Shown: positions 13,092-25,552 of the stretch, piece by piece
Numbering within the stretch: the first letter of the stretch is position 1
Layout of the letters: each line of letters opens with the position of its first letter
NCBI GenBank assembly: GCA_002633025.1
Contig: NMRB01000017.1
Coordinates: 470,365-534,364, forward strand
DNA: 64,000 bases
Source of the DNA: Notospermus geniculatus
Lineage: Eukaryota; Nemertea; Pilidiophora; Heteronemertea; Lineidae
Direction of reading: 5' to 3'
Translations under genes and position numbers: made by a program
Notes under the pieces: generated by a model
Database searches by the model: none
What the model saw: only the letters and a program-made list of their open reading frames with translations
What the model was told of the DNA's origin: nothing

Positions 13092-14263
13092 GTGAGAGTG
13101 ATCTTGGGCAACCATTTGACTGGAATTAAGGTATTAATGGCTGGAAAACTTCAACCACTCCACAGCCTCCTTCTGTTGTCTTCACCTCTCTATGTCAGCG
13201 CTGGTCATCTTGGAAGTTCATCACATCCTCATAACTGTTCTGATTACTGCCAATTTCATCTGGGGAATTCATTCAGACGAAGTGCCAGTTGCCAAATAAT
13301 CTTACCATCGCATTGCTGGCCTGGTCAACAAATATTGAATGTTGGTGGGAACTGGAGCTTCTACGGCTAATATTACCTGACAAACTGAGCATTCATATTG
13401 GAACGTGACCCATCAGTTTGGTGATTTAACAGGCATTGGTTTACTTATGTTACCATCAGTGTGGTTTCGTTATTGGTGTTGGGTCCACGCCTCACGATGT
13501 GTGTAGCAATGCGATAGACCTGGCATAATAACAGAGGCGGGGGTTGATGCCAGAGACATCTGGTAATTGCTATGGAAACTAAAAGCAGGAGTGATGGATG
13601 AATCCTACAGCAGTTGGTCATGCCAGCTGCTAGCTATTGACTGAGTGGAAATCTGCTGAATTAGAGAATATTCACACATGAAATAACTGACAACATATAA
13701 ATTATATATCATTAGGAATGACAAATATCATGGAAATATGAAAATGTCGGTGACGCACTTAAAGTTAAACATGATGAAATGAAGGAGGACAGAAAGACAG
13801 CATTATCATGAATAAGTTAGCTCATCATTTAGCCACATGCCAAATATCATGATGCTGAAACATTTTTGACACATGCATTTTCTCATCCTGAAAAAATACA
13901 CATACTTAGCTACAATTATACCTACCTCGCTTGTGGTAGCTAAGGGTAGCAACCATGCCATTGAAGCTACCTTGCAATAGCTCAACTTATGGGGTAACAA
14001 CCCTTCCATGAGGAGTTATCCCATAGTAGGCATGACACCAATCAAACTTTCGAAAAAAAATTTGTACAGAAGGAATATGCTAAGATACATAGAACACTTA
14101 TCATATCAGTGAACTGCATATTGAAATATGATTATCGGATGTCACAAATATCTAAGGAAGAACCCCGATTCCCTGATTAGGAATGGCCAAAACATTTGGG
14201 GCAAATTTGGCAATTATATGGCACTTTGGGGTGAATATTTGGCAAATGCTTTGGACAAGAACC

Positions 14264-14385
14264 CCAGGCCTTGAAGTTTAAGGCAAGCTGTTTTTGTGAA
14301 CAATAGATATAAGGCGAGCTGTTTTTGTGAACAATAGAAATTCTATTGTTCACAAAAACAGCTCACCTTAAACTTCAAGGCCTGG
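14264..14385. mobile_element. Foldback with a partially duplicated left arm
   Basis: The left arm (CCAGGCCTTGAAGTTTAAGG then GCTGTTTTTGTGAACAATAG) pairs with the right arm ending CTTCAAGGCCTGG. The GCTGTTTTTGTGAACAATAG segment occurs twice in the left arm (14287 and 14318), so one arm carries a tandem copy. The stem then closes almost without a loop. Confidence 0.7.
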
Positions 14386-14474
14386 AATGGAACCCCCAGC
14401 CAGGACTTGGCAAATTGGTATGTGCTGCTATATGCCAAAGAAATTATTCAGATTGGTTTCATTTGGGACACCCT

Positions 14475-14593
14475 GGGCTGTATTTTAGAACGTTCCTTTA
14501 CATTAAGGTCCACCTTAAATCTATTGTTCTCGATGGTTTTACAATAGACTTAAGGTCGACCTCAACGTTAAGGAACGTTCTAAAATACGACCC
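14475..14593. mobile_element. Foldback MITE, GTATTTTAGAACGTTCC ends
   Basis: A near-complete 119-bp hairpin. The left arm GTATTTTAGAACGTTCC then ATTAAGGTCCACCTTAA pairs with TTAAGGTCGACCTCAACG then GGAACGTTCTAAAATAC around a short loop. It lies about 90 bp from the foldback at 14264. No coding capacity. Confidence 0.75.
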
Positions 14594-15649
14594 CCTGTCT
14601 TTTTGGAACAAGAGAAATAATTTCATTGAAAGGTATGAATATGATCAAGAAGATTTGTCTGCTTTCTCCAAAAACTCTTATCCTTGTTGTGGTTGTTGGC
14701 ATTGCATGCAATGTTGTGACTTCTTCCAATGAAGTTGTTTTTACCACTTGGCATTCGAAATGTCTTTTTTCTGAATTACTTCTTGATCATGTTCATAGGA
14801 AAGAGAAAGAAGAGGATATAATGTGGTTGCATTTATCAACTGGTTTACCCCTTCTACATCTTCCATGCAGTATGCCTAGTTATTGGTTACATATAACTTA
14901 TGAAGAGAAAAGGATATTACAAAATTACTTGGCAACATCAGTTGAATATCAATGGCCAATACCAATATTCTGCCTGTGGGTTTGGACACTAATGGTTTTC
15001 TCTATCTAAGTTGCAGCATCAGCCACAAACCACGAAGTATATGACTGAATGAATTTAAGTTATCAGTAGTTTTGGTAAAATACACTAGATGGAGAGAGCA
15101 TTGTCATCCATACCATGCTCAATTGTTATCACTGACTTGAGAGGCAACCATGCAGGAATGACAATTTTCTAAAGATGCAGGCCCTACCCAGTTCTTCTAC
15201 GCCCACTCTCTCTTTTATCAATATATCTCTGTGGAAATTTTTTAAATCTCTGTAAAGACAAATATTCTTTGTTCACTTTTCATATTCTATTTAGTCCCCA
15301 TCCCTGGTAGTGAATATAAAGTCTTCAGGGGTTTTGATGAATGCAATCACACTTAGTTCACCGCCAGTTGTTCAAACCATGTGTTGTTTTAATTCCACAA
15401 TCACTGCAACTGTTTTTTGAACCTCAACATTCATTTTCAAGAAATCTGCCTGAAGAAACTAATGTTATTTTCTTGGTAAAGTTATTCATTCTTGCCATCG
15501 AACAATGGATGATGTTGAAGTTGGAAACCGCCGTTTAGACATGAAGACTTGCAAGCAGCCAATCCCAGTTCCATTTTTTCATTAACATTTTAACATGGTT
15601 TGAGAAACTTGGTACACGGTTGCACATGCTGTGAACCATAGGAACTCAC

Positions 15650-15682
15650 CAGTGGTGTGTAGATAGTGCCTGGAAGTGAACT
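15650..15682 (-). CDS. Candidate 33-bp exon downstream of CUB2
   Basis: This is 33 bp with the strongest splice context of the small candidates: a pyrimidine-rich acceptor (ctctgctttctttacag) and the donor ACTG|gtgagt. Entered in phase 1, as the exon ending at 17195 demands, it reads EFTSRHYLHTT and leaves phase 1. A Thr/Ser-containing insert would extend the linker after CUB2. All three frames are open, so coding potential is not proven. It could be a cassette microexon or a chance match. Confidence 0.38.
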
Positions 15683-16520
15683 CTGTAAAGAAAGCAGAGG
15701 GGAGCAGGTGGATTCAGTGCAAGGACGTGGACATGCAGAAGACCCTGGTGCAATAACTGAAGATCATTACACTCACAGTGAAATGTGCCTCAAAACATGT
15801 GAAACATTTGCAGGATTTGCTGCCAGTTCACATCATAAATAATCAACAAGGAGTAGCCTGAACATCCATGACTGTCCCCTCTTATAAAACCTGACACAAC
15901 TTCTGCCATGACATCATCTACCGGCACGTTTTCTCGTCATGACGTCATGATTCTTGGCACACATGATTTGGGATCTGGATGTTTTGTGATGCAGTGTGTG
16001 CAGCTTGTGCTCCAAGTTACACCATGGCATTATTCAAGACAGTACGCAATCATCAGTCTCACAAAACTGATTTTTGGGGCAGATCTTCAGCACCACACAG
16101 GGTCAGGTAGAGATCACTGGCCACAGATAAAGGAAGAAATAGGAATGGTTATAGCATCTTTGTCAACACAACTTGGGCCCTCATCTGCTTCAGTGCAAAA
16201 TGTGAAGACAGTTGAACAACCAAGTTAGGTTGACACAGAGCAGTGTTGTCTCTGAGTGTATAGTGGTACTGAACTCAGATCTGGACAGAATAAGAAGTTA
16301 ATACTTGAATTGAATCGAATTTTTCTAGGACTGATGTCAAGCTACAGAGGGTAGGAGAAACTAGACGCTCTTTATGCCATCATCGAGAAGCCAAAACATG
16401 TTCATAGAAGGATGAAACTTCTCAACAGATGATACATTTCTCAGTTACATCTGTGTAGTCTGATTGATTTGCAGAAACTGCAGGTGTGTTCAGTGAATTT
16501 TCTCTGTCTCTTAAATAACT

Positions 16521-16653
16521 GATTATGCAATTTGGGAGGTAAAGCATAAGCAGGATAGCATTCTATTGAATTTTAATTGAAATTCATGGAAAATTCTAAG
16601 GGAAATCATAAGTATTGAGAAGGAAAATTGATAGAATTCTATGTTGCATAATC
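16521..16653. repeat. Degenerate foldback, GATTATGCAA / TTGCATAATC ends
   Basis: The outer ten bases pair perfectly. An inner stem pairs ATAGCATTCTATTGAATTTT with AAAATTGATAGAATTCTAT. The left arm has an extra segment of about 20 bp. It is probably an old small element. Confidence 0.45.
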
Positions 16654-16850
16654 AAAATATGATAATGCTGATCTAAGAATTATATGACAGTGTTCTGTAG
16701 AAATAGTGCAACTGTGGTTTTTATAGAAGTAGAACAATCAAATTATTCATATCTAATGTTTTTTTCAATAATTCCAATATTTTACAGAAATTCAAAGATT
16801 AGGGTGATACTGGGAAAGGACAGCAAGGACTGCATTTAGAACATGAAACA

Positions 16851-16960
16851 AAGAGGTCACAATTATAGATTCAAGGTCACAGCTATAGATTCAAGGTCAC
16901 AGTTACAGAGTCAAGGTCACTGTACAAACTCCAGGTAACAATTACAGATTTGAGGCCACA
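16851..16960. repeat. 20-bp minisatellite with nuclear-receptor half-site core
   Basis: Copies start at 16851, 16871, 16891, 16911, 16931 and 16951, exactly 20 bp apart. The unit is roughly ACAGNTATAGATTCAAGGTC with decay at both ends. Copies 2-4 share an intact TCAAGGTCAC core; the later ones are degraded (CCAGGTAACA, TGAGGCCACA). Confidence 0.85.
16871..16919 (+). promoter_or_regulatory. Three TCAAGGTCA sites at 20-bp spacing
   Basis: TCAAGGTCA occurs at 16871-16879, 16891-16899 and 16911-16919. This is the extended half-site bound by ERR and SF-1/FTZ-F1 type nuclear receptors. The 20-bp phasing is about two helical turns, so bound monomers would face nearly the same side. Function is inferred only. 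It lies about 280 bp downstream of the last CUB exon, in an intron. Confidence 0.4.
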
Positions 16961-17194
16961 ACTACAGATTTACAATTACAAATCCATGGTCAATTGAATG
17001 TAATAAATCAGGACCACAATTCAAGCCAGTTACAAATACTGGACAGAACTGGACCAAACAACACCCTTTTTCAACTAAATCCGAATGACTTTCACTCTGA
17101 ACACCACAACAAGAAGCTTGCTGCTTTTGACAATGTTTGAAATCATGTCCCTTTAGATGAACTTACAGAAGTTGTAATGAAGGAATGAACTTAC

Positions 17195-17454
17195 CTGGAG
17201 TTGTTGCTGATGTAGGATACATTTTATCTAGTTTTTTCTGCTTCCTTTCACGTATTTGCTGTGGGTTCAAAAATTGGTACACTGCTGAAAATCCCTGGCG
17301 TTGGTTTTTATCATCGGCGAGAAACTGTACATAGAGATATGGCCCTGATGATTCTGTTTCAACATCGTTTCTTGTGTCGCAATATTGTTTGATCACAGGA
17401 CTGGAAGTATTGACGCCGTTGCGGATTGTGATTACATCAGGACTGGCTGCACAC
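17195..17454 (-). CDS. CUB protein, exon 5: C-terminal half of CUB2 and basic linker
   Basis: This exon encodes residues 230-316. CUB2 continues with KCAASPDVITIRNG, IKQYCDTRN, an acidic-rich loop, SSGPYLYVQFLADD and GFSAVYQF, completing four cysteines. With the Glu of the previous exon, the Asp of SPDV and the Asp of ADD, CUB2 keeps all three acidic ligands of a calcium site. After the domain comes NPQQIRERKQKKLDK, a strongly basic stretch, then a Thr/Pro/Ser-rich segment (SATTP) suggesting an O-glycosylated linker before the next module. The acceptor is ctattttccag|G (phase 2) and the donor is CTCCAG|gtaagt (phase 1). An open phase-1 donor means the protein continues. No third SPNYP-like CUB exon could be found between here and position 1. 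Confidence 0.93.
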
Positions 17455-17500
17455 CTGGAAAATAGGAAGAAATTGGAGTGAGTTTCTGCAATGCAAAGAT

Positions 17501-18824
17501 ATGATTATCATTCATGATGGGAACAAATCATCAGAATGATCCACTTTGTAACCTTAACTTTCTATTTAGAATACAGGATCAAGTGGGATCCAGATGTCAC
17601 AGTGTGGTGAATGGCAGCATCAGCACCTGCATTATGACTCAGGGGCGGCAGGTTTAATCCACCCTTTTTTTCGTTTTTTGTATTTCTCTCTTTTTTGTAC
17701 ATGACACTTGAGATTTTTTCTACCAACGGCACTTCCTCCCACAGAATGAGATATTGCAGAATACCATCTATATCAGCAGAGGATCACATTACATGAATCA
17801 AAGACTCTGCCCCAAAAGTCATTCGCATTGAAATTATTTGCTTGGAAAGGAATCAACTCTGTAGACTCTTAAGACATGCAAGGGTTCTCTCGAAGGGGCC
17901 AAGCAGGTTGGGAAAGGAGTTGTTGACAACCTAATCAATCCACGAAGAACTGTGTAATGTATGCATGGAGTAGGGGTACACTTATATGAAATCTATAAAC
18001 ACTCCACTAAAATTAGATTTCAATGTTCATAAGAGGGAGATAATGAATTGTTGTCAAGATGCAGGCTATGGATCACACTCAAGGGATCAACAAAACATTG
18101 ATGGGACTATCCCTTTAATATAAGTAAATAATGTATAGAGTCCCAAAACATGGTTCACACATTCTTTGAAAGAAATGAGCATTTTATAAAACTGGAACAT
18201 TATCATGCACATCACCCATCTGTAACACCTGAAAAAGAACGACAATTTACCAATTTTCCCTTACCATTTTGCCATCCAGTCCAAATTATAATAGTATTTA
18301 AGAAAGTGTTGCTTGAGGTGGTTACCCCAGCACCTTACAGTAGAGACTGCACTCTGTAACCGACCTGTCAGCACAGCCTGTCCAATTTCAAGCCACTAAA
18401 ACAGGACACTGACGACTACTACTACTACTACTACTACTGGTACTACTACTACTGGACTGAACTAAGGACAACAGAATTTCTATTACAGCAAGGACACGGG
18501 GACTGTATTGGATAGGTTGCATAGGGATGGGTCTTGGTTGGGGTTCTGATGTGGACAATCTACTAAGTGGTGAAAGGAGGAATGGCATCTAGTACATTTA
18601 CACGAAACCTCTGGTACCAGTTCAGTGTTTAGAAGGAGAGACAGGACGGATCATCTCGTGGAAGAAACAGGGATGGTTATGACAGTTTCTTAATCATCTT
18701 GATAGTAATGACATAACACAAGTTTGATTCATACATCTTTGACTCAACTGGATGGCAGTGTGAGTTGGCTGATCAACAATATGTGACATATCGCACAAAA
18801 CTTATTTGCAGAGAACCCATAATT
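17501..18824 (+). repeat. Allelic duplicate 2, copy A
   Basis: About 1.32 kb repeated at 19688-21025 with scattered substitutions and indels, including a different (ACT)n length. It is followed by a repeat insertion at 18825-18959 absent from copy B, then a gap. Best read as the second haplotype of the same intron segment. Confidence 0.9.
18413..18453 (+). repeat. (ACT)n microsatellite
   Basis: An ACT tract interrupted once by TGGT. The allelic copy at about 20622-20650 is shorter and interrupted by TGTTAGCTA, with an added segment before it, so the locus is length-variable. Confidence 0.9.
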
Positions 18825-18959
18825 GGGTCATTCCACACCAAATCACCCAATAAAAATGGAATTCTAAACCCCACCATCTCTGATTTTCATGAAATTTGGT
18901 ATATATGTTAGTTTTGGCCCAAATTGCCCAAATCACAAATTTTAGCTCGATGGGACAAA
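18825..18959. mobile_element. Partial insertion present only in copy A of duplicate 2
   Basis: Where copy B runs straight on after CCCATAATT, copy A switches to GGGTCATTCCACACCAAATC and on until the gap. This looks like the start of a dispersed element inserted in one haplotype. Its far end is lost in the gap, so its class is unknown. Confidence 0.55.
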
Positions 18960-19687
18960 NNNNNNNNNNNNNNNNNNNNNNNNNNNNNNNNNNNNNNNNN
19001 NNNNNNNNNNNNNNNNNNNNNNNNNNNNNNNNNNNNNNNNNNNNNNNNNNNNNNNNNNNNNNNNNNNNNNNNNNNNNNNNNNNNNNNNNNNNNNNNNNNN
19101 NNNNNNNNNNNNNNNNNNNNNNNNNNNNNNNNNNNNNNNNNNNNNNNNNNNNNNNNNNNNNNNNNNNNNNNNNNNNNNNNNNNNNNNNNNNNNNNNNNNN
19201 NNNNNNNNNNNNNNNNNNNNNNNNNNNNNNNNNNNNNNNNNNNNNNNNNNNNNNNNNNNNNNNNNNNNNNNNNNNNNNNNNNNNNNNNNNNNNNNNNNNN
19301 NNNNNNNNNNNNNNNNNNNNNNNNNNNNNNNNNNNNNNNNNNNNNNNNNNNNNNNNNNNNNNNNNNNNNNNNNNNNNNNNNNNNNNNNNNNNNNNNNNNN
19401 NNNNNNNNNNNNNNNNNNNNNNNNNNNNNNNNNNNNNNNNNNNNNNNNNNNNNNNNNNNNNNNNNNNNNNNNNNNNNNNNNNNNNNNNNNNNNNNNNNNN
19501 NNNNNNNNNNNNNNNNNNNNNNNNNNNNNNNNNNNNNNNNNNNNNNNNNNNNNNNNNNNNNNNNNNNNNNNNNNNNNNNNNNNNNNNNNNNNNNNNNNNN
19601 NNNNNNNNNNNNNNNNNNNNNNNNNNNNNNNNNNNNNNNNNNNNNNNNNNNNNNNNNNNNNNNNNNNNNNNNNNNNNNNNNNNNNNN
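18960..19687. other. Assembly gap (728 N)
   Basis: A run of unknown bases separating the two haplotype copies. The open frames that cross it are artefacts. Confidence 1.
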
Positions 19688-21025
19688 ATGATTATCATTC
19701 ATGATGGGAACAAATCATCAGAATGATCCACTTTGTAATCTTAACTTTCTATTTAGAATACAGGATCAAGTGGGATCCAGATGTCACAGTGTGGTGAATG
19801 GCAGCATCAGCACCTGCATTATGACTCAGAGGCGGCAGGTTTAATCCACCCTTTTTTTCGTTTTTTGTATTTCTCTCTTTTTTGTACATGACACTTGAGA
19901 TTTTTTCTACTAACGGCACTTCCTCCCACAGAATGAGATATTGCAGAATACCATCTATATCAGCAGAGGATCACATTACATGAATCAAAGACTCTGCCCC
20001 AAAAGTCATTCACATTGAAATAATTTGCTTGGAAAGGAATCACTCTGTACACTCTTAAGACATGCAAGGGTTCTCTCGAAGGGGCCAAGCAGGTTGGGAA
20101 AGGAGTTGTTGACAACCTAATCAATCCACAAAGAACTGTGTAATGTATACATGGAATAGGGGTACACTTATATGAAATCTATAATAAAATTTAAGATTTC
20201 AATGTTCATAAGAGGGAGATAATGAATTGTTGTCAAGATGCAGGCTATGGATCACACTCAAGGGATCAACAAAACATTGTTGGGACTATCCCTTTAATAT
20301 AAGTAAATAATGAGTCCCAAAATGACATGGTTCACACATTGTCTTTGTAAGAAATGAGCATTTTATAAAACTGGAACATTATCATGCACATCACCCATCC
20401 GTAACACCTGAAAAAGAACGACAAGTTACCAATTTTCCCTTACCATTTTGCCATCCAGTCCAAATTACTAGTATTTAAAGTGTTGCTTGAGGTGGTTACC
20501 CCAGCACCTTACAGTAGAGACTGCACTCTGTAACAGACTTGTCAGCACAGCCTGTCCAATTTCAAGCCACTAACAGGACACTGGCAGGAGACACTAACAT
20601 GACTCTGACGTTTACATCACGACTACTACTACTACTGTTAGCTACTAACTACTGGACTGAACTAAGGACAACAGAAGTTCTATTACAGCAAGGACACGGG
20701 GAATGTATTGGATAGGTTGCATAGGGATGGGTCTTGTTTGGGGTTCTGATGTGGACAATCTACTAAGTGGTGAAAGGAGGAATGGCATCTAGTACATTTA
20801 CACGAAACCTCTGGTACCAGTTCAGTGTTCAGAAGGAGAGACAGGACGGATCATCTCGTGGAAGAAACAGGGATGGCTTATGACAGTTTCTTAATCATCT
20901 TGATAGTAAAGACATAACACAAGTTTGATTCATACATCTTTGACTCAACTGGATGGCAGTGTGAGTTGGCTGATCAACAATATGTGACATATCGCACAAA
21001 ACTTATTTGCAGAGAACCCATAATT
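19688..21025 (+). repeat. Allelic duplicate 2, copy B
   Basis: Begins immediately after the gap at the same point as 17501 and stays collinear to 21025, then continues into unique intron. Differences from copy A include indels near 20185, 20310, 20470 and 20590. Confidence 0.9.
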
Positions 21026-24000
21026 TTATGTTTATTCACTGCTATCTCTGGAGGCCAACAATGGATTCCTTAGGAAGTAAAGTTACAGTTACTTTGTGCA
21101 AAACAACTCAGATTAGCACATTTTTATTGGCAATGTGCCTTTACATTGCTTCCAAGTTTGAGGGAAAGAGGTATGAACATTAATACAGTTTTAATACAGG
21201 CTTGATAGTGAAAGTAGGAAGGTCCGCATCACTCTGAGTCTACAAAACTATCTCATTTTCCAACATCAAGCATTCCATCCTAACCAAAGTTTCCAGTACT
21301 GTCATGTGCAACTTATGCAAAGGAACTTCCTGTATGACATTCATTGTCATTAGAGATCGAAAAAATTTCTATGTTCCTCACCATGGAGATTATCCAGTTA
21401 GCACAATACTTCTTTATGTGGTATTTGAAGACCCCGTGGCCCAAGATACAATTTGTCATTTTGTGAATTTTTATGGGTTGTTTAAAAGTTCCCTTAGGTA
21501 AATGCTGACATTTCTATCAGGTTTGTGCAGTTACTTTGATAGGAGTGTCTAGTGTGGCTAACTTTTCACAGCAAGGCCCGAAAGCCACAGCAAATGCAGT
21601 CAGGCCGAAAAGCTGACTCAAAAATAGCTGCACCTTTAGGCATATGCTCATAAGATTTCAATGCTTGTATGGCTCGAGTGGTGTCTGGTGCAAATGGCCA
21701 ACCAAGAAGCTGAGGCCCTGGAAATGGATGTCATGGGAAAACGTATCTAATCAAGGAACAATCACCAACAACTCATATCACCCATAAAAACACTCCGAGT
21801 TGCCTACTGACAAACAACTAGGAGACTTTATTGATCGTAATTAGATGCATTTGGAGCAGTCTGCAGACACGAGCTCAGAATGATGCTGACCCGGAGTGAA
21901 AGTCCAATGAAAGTGAAAGTTGGTGGACACAATTTACATCCACACACGCTGTGGCTAGCTTGTCCAAGAAAGATCTGCACGCCTGGTAAATCTCAAATGA
22001 GGGCCTTTTTTCATGAGCCATCCCAAGCCACCCTTAATGGCCAACAAATTTCACTTGCAGGCAAAACCTCGTCCACTGAGAACCACAATTCTCCCCACAA
22101 TTTCCGCTTGAAAAAAGCCCATGAAGAAAGCTGTTTTCAAGTATAAACCCTGGTGTGAACCATCAAGCACTCTGTAACCACAAGGCACTGATTTCATACT
22201 CAGCTCTGTCTTTCTTGGTCAAGCTGGACATATCCTCATCCACATTACTTAAAGCCACCAGTCTGTTTGCTGAATGATCCACACTCACCCAAGTCCACTG
22301 TAAGGGCAAGGACAATGACAAAACACATGAAAATACAGAAACTTCTGGAACTGAAAAACATCTTGTTTCTCCACATTGCCATGAAGGTTTAACTAACAGT
22401 TTTGGTGGGTAAGACTAGGGATGGAAGCTTAGGGCGACTCCAAAAAGAAACCACACCTAACTCAAGAAGCGACCATGGCCTCACTATTGACTCCTCAACC
22501 CTGAATCTCTCACCTAATGTGCCACTGATGAACTGAGCAAGTGATGGGAATTTTTCGAATTTGTAATAAAGAGTAATGGCAATAGTTTTGTTACTACAGT
22601 AAACTGTCTCGTGTTTGTGATGGTATACACTCCATTTATTCACTCTCGTCATGATTGGTAATTTTACAATTTTGCATCAGATGGCAGCACTGACTGTATG
22701 AGCTGAGACAACGTGGAAAGATGTAGATGAGACTCTAGTAAAACGTCAGAACTCTTTGAAAAGTAGTACAATGAGTTTTGACATCAAGATTTGCCTCCTT
22801 AGTCTTCAGTTTGTTAATGACTCTGAACACACGCCACACGCATTATTTTTTTTAACCACCTTCATATGGATCCTCCCAAGGATAGTGAAACTTGTTAAAA
22901 CCCTGTACAGTGTCAGTAAAAACCATAGCGAAATCGGCTCTGCTGGAATAGGAGAACTGGTTAGTATAACATGCATAGTGCAATATCTGTGTATCAATTA
23001 CCCACGGAAACATCTATATCCATCATTAAAGGGCTTTTGATGCAAGAAATAAATGCCACCAGTGTTCAACTACTATTTCACCCTTCATAATGACTGGTGA
23101 AGGAATCTAAACTACCTAAGAGCTTCTTTGTTCAAAATTTGTTTCGATGAAAAATTACTCAATGCAATCCATAAATGTTGCAGTTGCAGTTGCTCATGTC
23201 CTGATGGCAATTGATTTCTTGATATCTACAGCCCATTCATATCAATCTCAAACAACATTTACCTTCTGTCCCTGCGAGAGGTATGGCAATAGTTTGCAAA
23301 GAAAAAGCAAAAAAGAGAGAAGAAAAGGGGACTAATTAGACAAGGGGAGGAGAGGAACTGGATGTCTAGAAGAACAGTTAGGGCATCCACTTCTGATCTA
23401 AACAACTAAAACAGAGACACCTAAAGAGAGGTTTTCCTTCCATCCTTATGTTTCTAGAGAACCCCAGCTTCATAATACATGTACCCCGGTACATGTAATT
23501 TTTTACCCTTCTCTCTTTAGGTGATGATGAAACACAGAAACAGGCACAAAGAATGAAAAGAAGAAACATGTAGAAGGGAAGATGTTAGAAACGAAGGAAA
23601 CTCAAATAAGAATACCATGAGAATCTTACAAGGATGTTATACCTTGTCCTATCCGAAGGCAGCCTGAGAGAGATGCAGACTCTTCACTAAATATGTTGTT
23701 CTTATTCTCATTTTCTGCTTGACTGAAGCAGTGGCAAGGGTGTTGTGGCCAAGTACAGCAAGAGGCTGCAAGTTCAGGCCTCTGCGTCGTGGAGGAACTG
23801 TACTCGTGGAAATCATCAGAGGATCGTTCACCAATTAGACTCTTACCAATGCCATGAGTGACGAGGAGGATCCTACTCAGTGGACCATAGGACACAATCA
23901 GGCTATATACATTGGTCTCTCAGTCCCAGCCTCTGACCAACCCCTATTGTTCAGGACAGCCAAGAGTCCAATCCTCTGACCAACCCCTATTGTTCAGGAC

Positions 24001-25255
24001 AGCCAAGAGTCCAATCCTAACTTGTTAGTCTACTACGCAGATCACCGGCTCCAAACCTCATCGAAATAATGCACCCATAAGGAGATTAGAGAACAAGCGT
24101 TGGTTTTACCACATTCCCCAATGGTGCCACAGTAAGCCATCAGCCAAATTTAGATATTTTCTTGAATTATGACTGAGGAATAACGCAATTATTACGGATC
24201 CTAAAACTGACATTCTCCATAACCACTTGGCTTGTATGAAAAATTCATGTTGATGTGTTCATTGGGGTAAAGGAATGTCGTCAGATATCCCGTAATTAGG
24301 CTACTAATCAAGCAGTGGAGTAGAGCTCAGATGAGAGGCAAAGAAGCTTATGAGAGAATTTCCCATACCGTGTAATCCAAAAAATGAAAACTGATAATGA
24401 CTTCATCGAATTGGCAAAGTCAGATTTAAGAATTTCAATGTAATTATGGTATCAGCAGTCAAGGCTAGCTGGTTGCTATGCAGTATGAAAACGGCATTGT
24501 CATCTGAACTTCGGCTACTGGTGGCACATGGATGGGAGATCAGAGCTACACATCTTGTGCAATGTAACAACAACAAACAGATCATGGAAATATCAATTAG
24601 ATTGATCGAAAGTGTCTCATTAGCTTTTTTTGATAGCTGAAAGAATATTTAATTCAGCCAAGAGGGACACAACCCTTTCACAATGAAATCAAAATGATAG
24701 ATGAAGAATCGAGAGCAAAATATTTTAATTAAAGAAAGTTTCCATATATCTGTGTGCAGGAGAGATAGCAGGTGAAAAGCAATGCATTTATTTTTTAATG
24801 CTGTATAGTTTACTGTGATAAGAGCGCATAATATGTTTGGAATATATAGAAGTTCTTGATATATTGAAAACATAATGATGTGCAGGTTGGAGATGCAGTA
24901 GATCAGACTGATCATCATTCTATTAACTCAAGACTGAATTTTTGCCAAACTATGGAGGATTTAAGGTTATTTTTGAGATGAAATCCTAATACTCTTTGTT
25001 GATAAATCCAAAGAGCCGCTTGGAGTCATGACAGGGTGGTTACCAGCTGATCCAAGGTGCTACTTGACATCTCTCTTTTCTCCACAACATCAATTCATCT
25101 TTTAATTTGAAACCTTTAAATCCCCCAAGATGCTCAAGTGAAACAGCATTCTCAATGAATACAGGCAAGTAAGAATATGGAGGAAGCCTGAAATGCAAGG
25201 TGTGCTGCCTATGAAATGTTAGTTCATCAATAATCCCCTACGGGGCAGTACTCAC
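21026..25255. other. Intron of the CUB gene; one short tandem repeat
   Basis: Intronic sequence between the two CUB2 exons. No exon or RNA gene is supported. It contains the 43-bp direct repeat at 23930-24015. Open frames of 60-94 codons here have no recognisable domains. Confidence 0.5.
23930..24015 (+). repeat. Perfect two-copy 43-bp tandem repeat
   Basis: Two adjacent identical copies starting CCTCTGACCAACCCC and ending AGAGTCCAAT (23930-23972 and 23973-24015). Perfect identity suggests a recent duplication or replication slippage. Confidence 0.95.
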
Positions 25256-25466
25256 TTTCCAACCAGTCTCTCCAACTGGATGTTCTTGAATGTCACAACG
25301 ACTCCCTCATTTGGCATTCCTTTGAAGACGTACTGGCACTCAGCATCAGCTGGGTAATTCTGGGGATATCGCGGAGAGAAAAAATTCCCCTTTTTCTGTT
25401 TTGTTGAGTTCATTATGTACGTACATTCGGTACCAAATTGCCGGATGCCGTTCGTAATGAATTTAT
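25256..25466 (-). CDS. CUB protein, exon 4: inter-CUB linker and N-terminal half of CUB2
   Basis: This exon encodes residues 160-229. It starts with a short linker (KFITNGIRQFG), then the first CUB2 cysteine (TECTYIM), a Lys-rich turn, FFSPRYPQNYPADAEC, the strand QYVFKGMPNEG, and the VVVTFKNIQLER strand with the Glu expected of a calcium-binding CUB domain. The linker and the Cys-to-SPRYP spacing are what made me think of SOL-1-like proteins. The acceptor is ttcattgcag|AT (phase 1) and the donor is GGAAA|gtgagt (phase 2). The split Lys codon AA|G is completed at 17454, followed directly by Cys. Three foldback elements begin 86 bp upstream of the acceptor (see 25553-26051), so they are packed against this exon. 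Confidence 0.92.
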
Positions 25467-25552
25467 CTGCAATGAATGGTAAAATAATGTCGAAAACCTA
25501 ATTTATGAAAATTATGAATGACTATAGTTAGCCGCAAAATGCCCAAGGTTAA

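Noticed and set aside
14626-15009. 127-codon open frame with a hydrophobic, signal-like N-terminus
   Set aside because: No recognisable domain, it sits just beside a foldback, and frames of this length are expected by chance in 64 kb of AT-rich DNA.
18802-19726. Long frames of 255-298 codons
   Set aside because: They are almost entirely unknown bases in the assembly gap.
3175-21025. Reading the duplicated segments as genuine tandem duplications
   Set aside because: Each junction contains N exactly at or between copy edges, and divergence is of allelic size; an assembly artefact is simpler.
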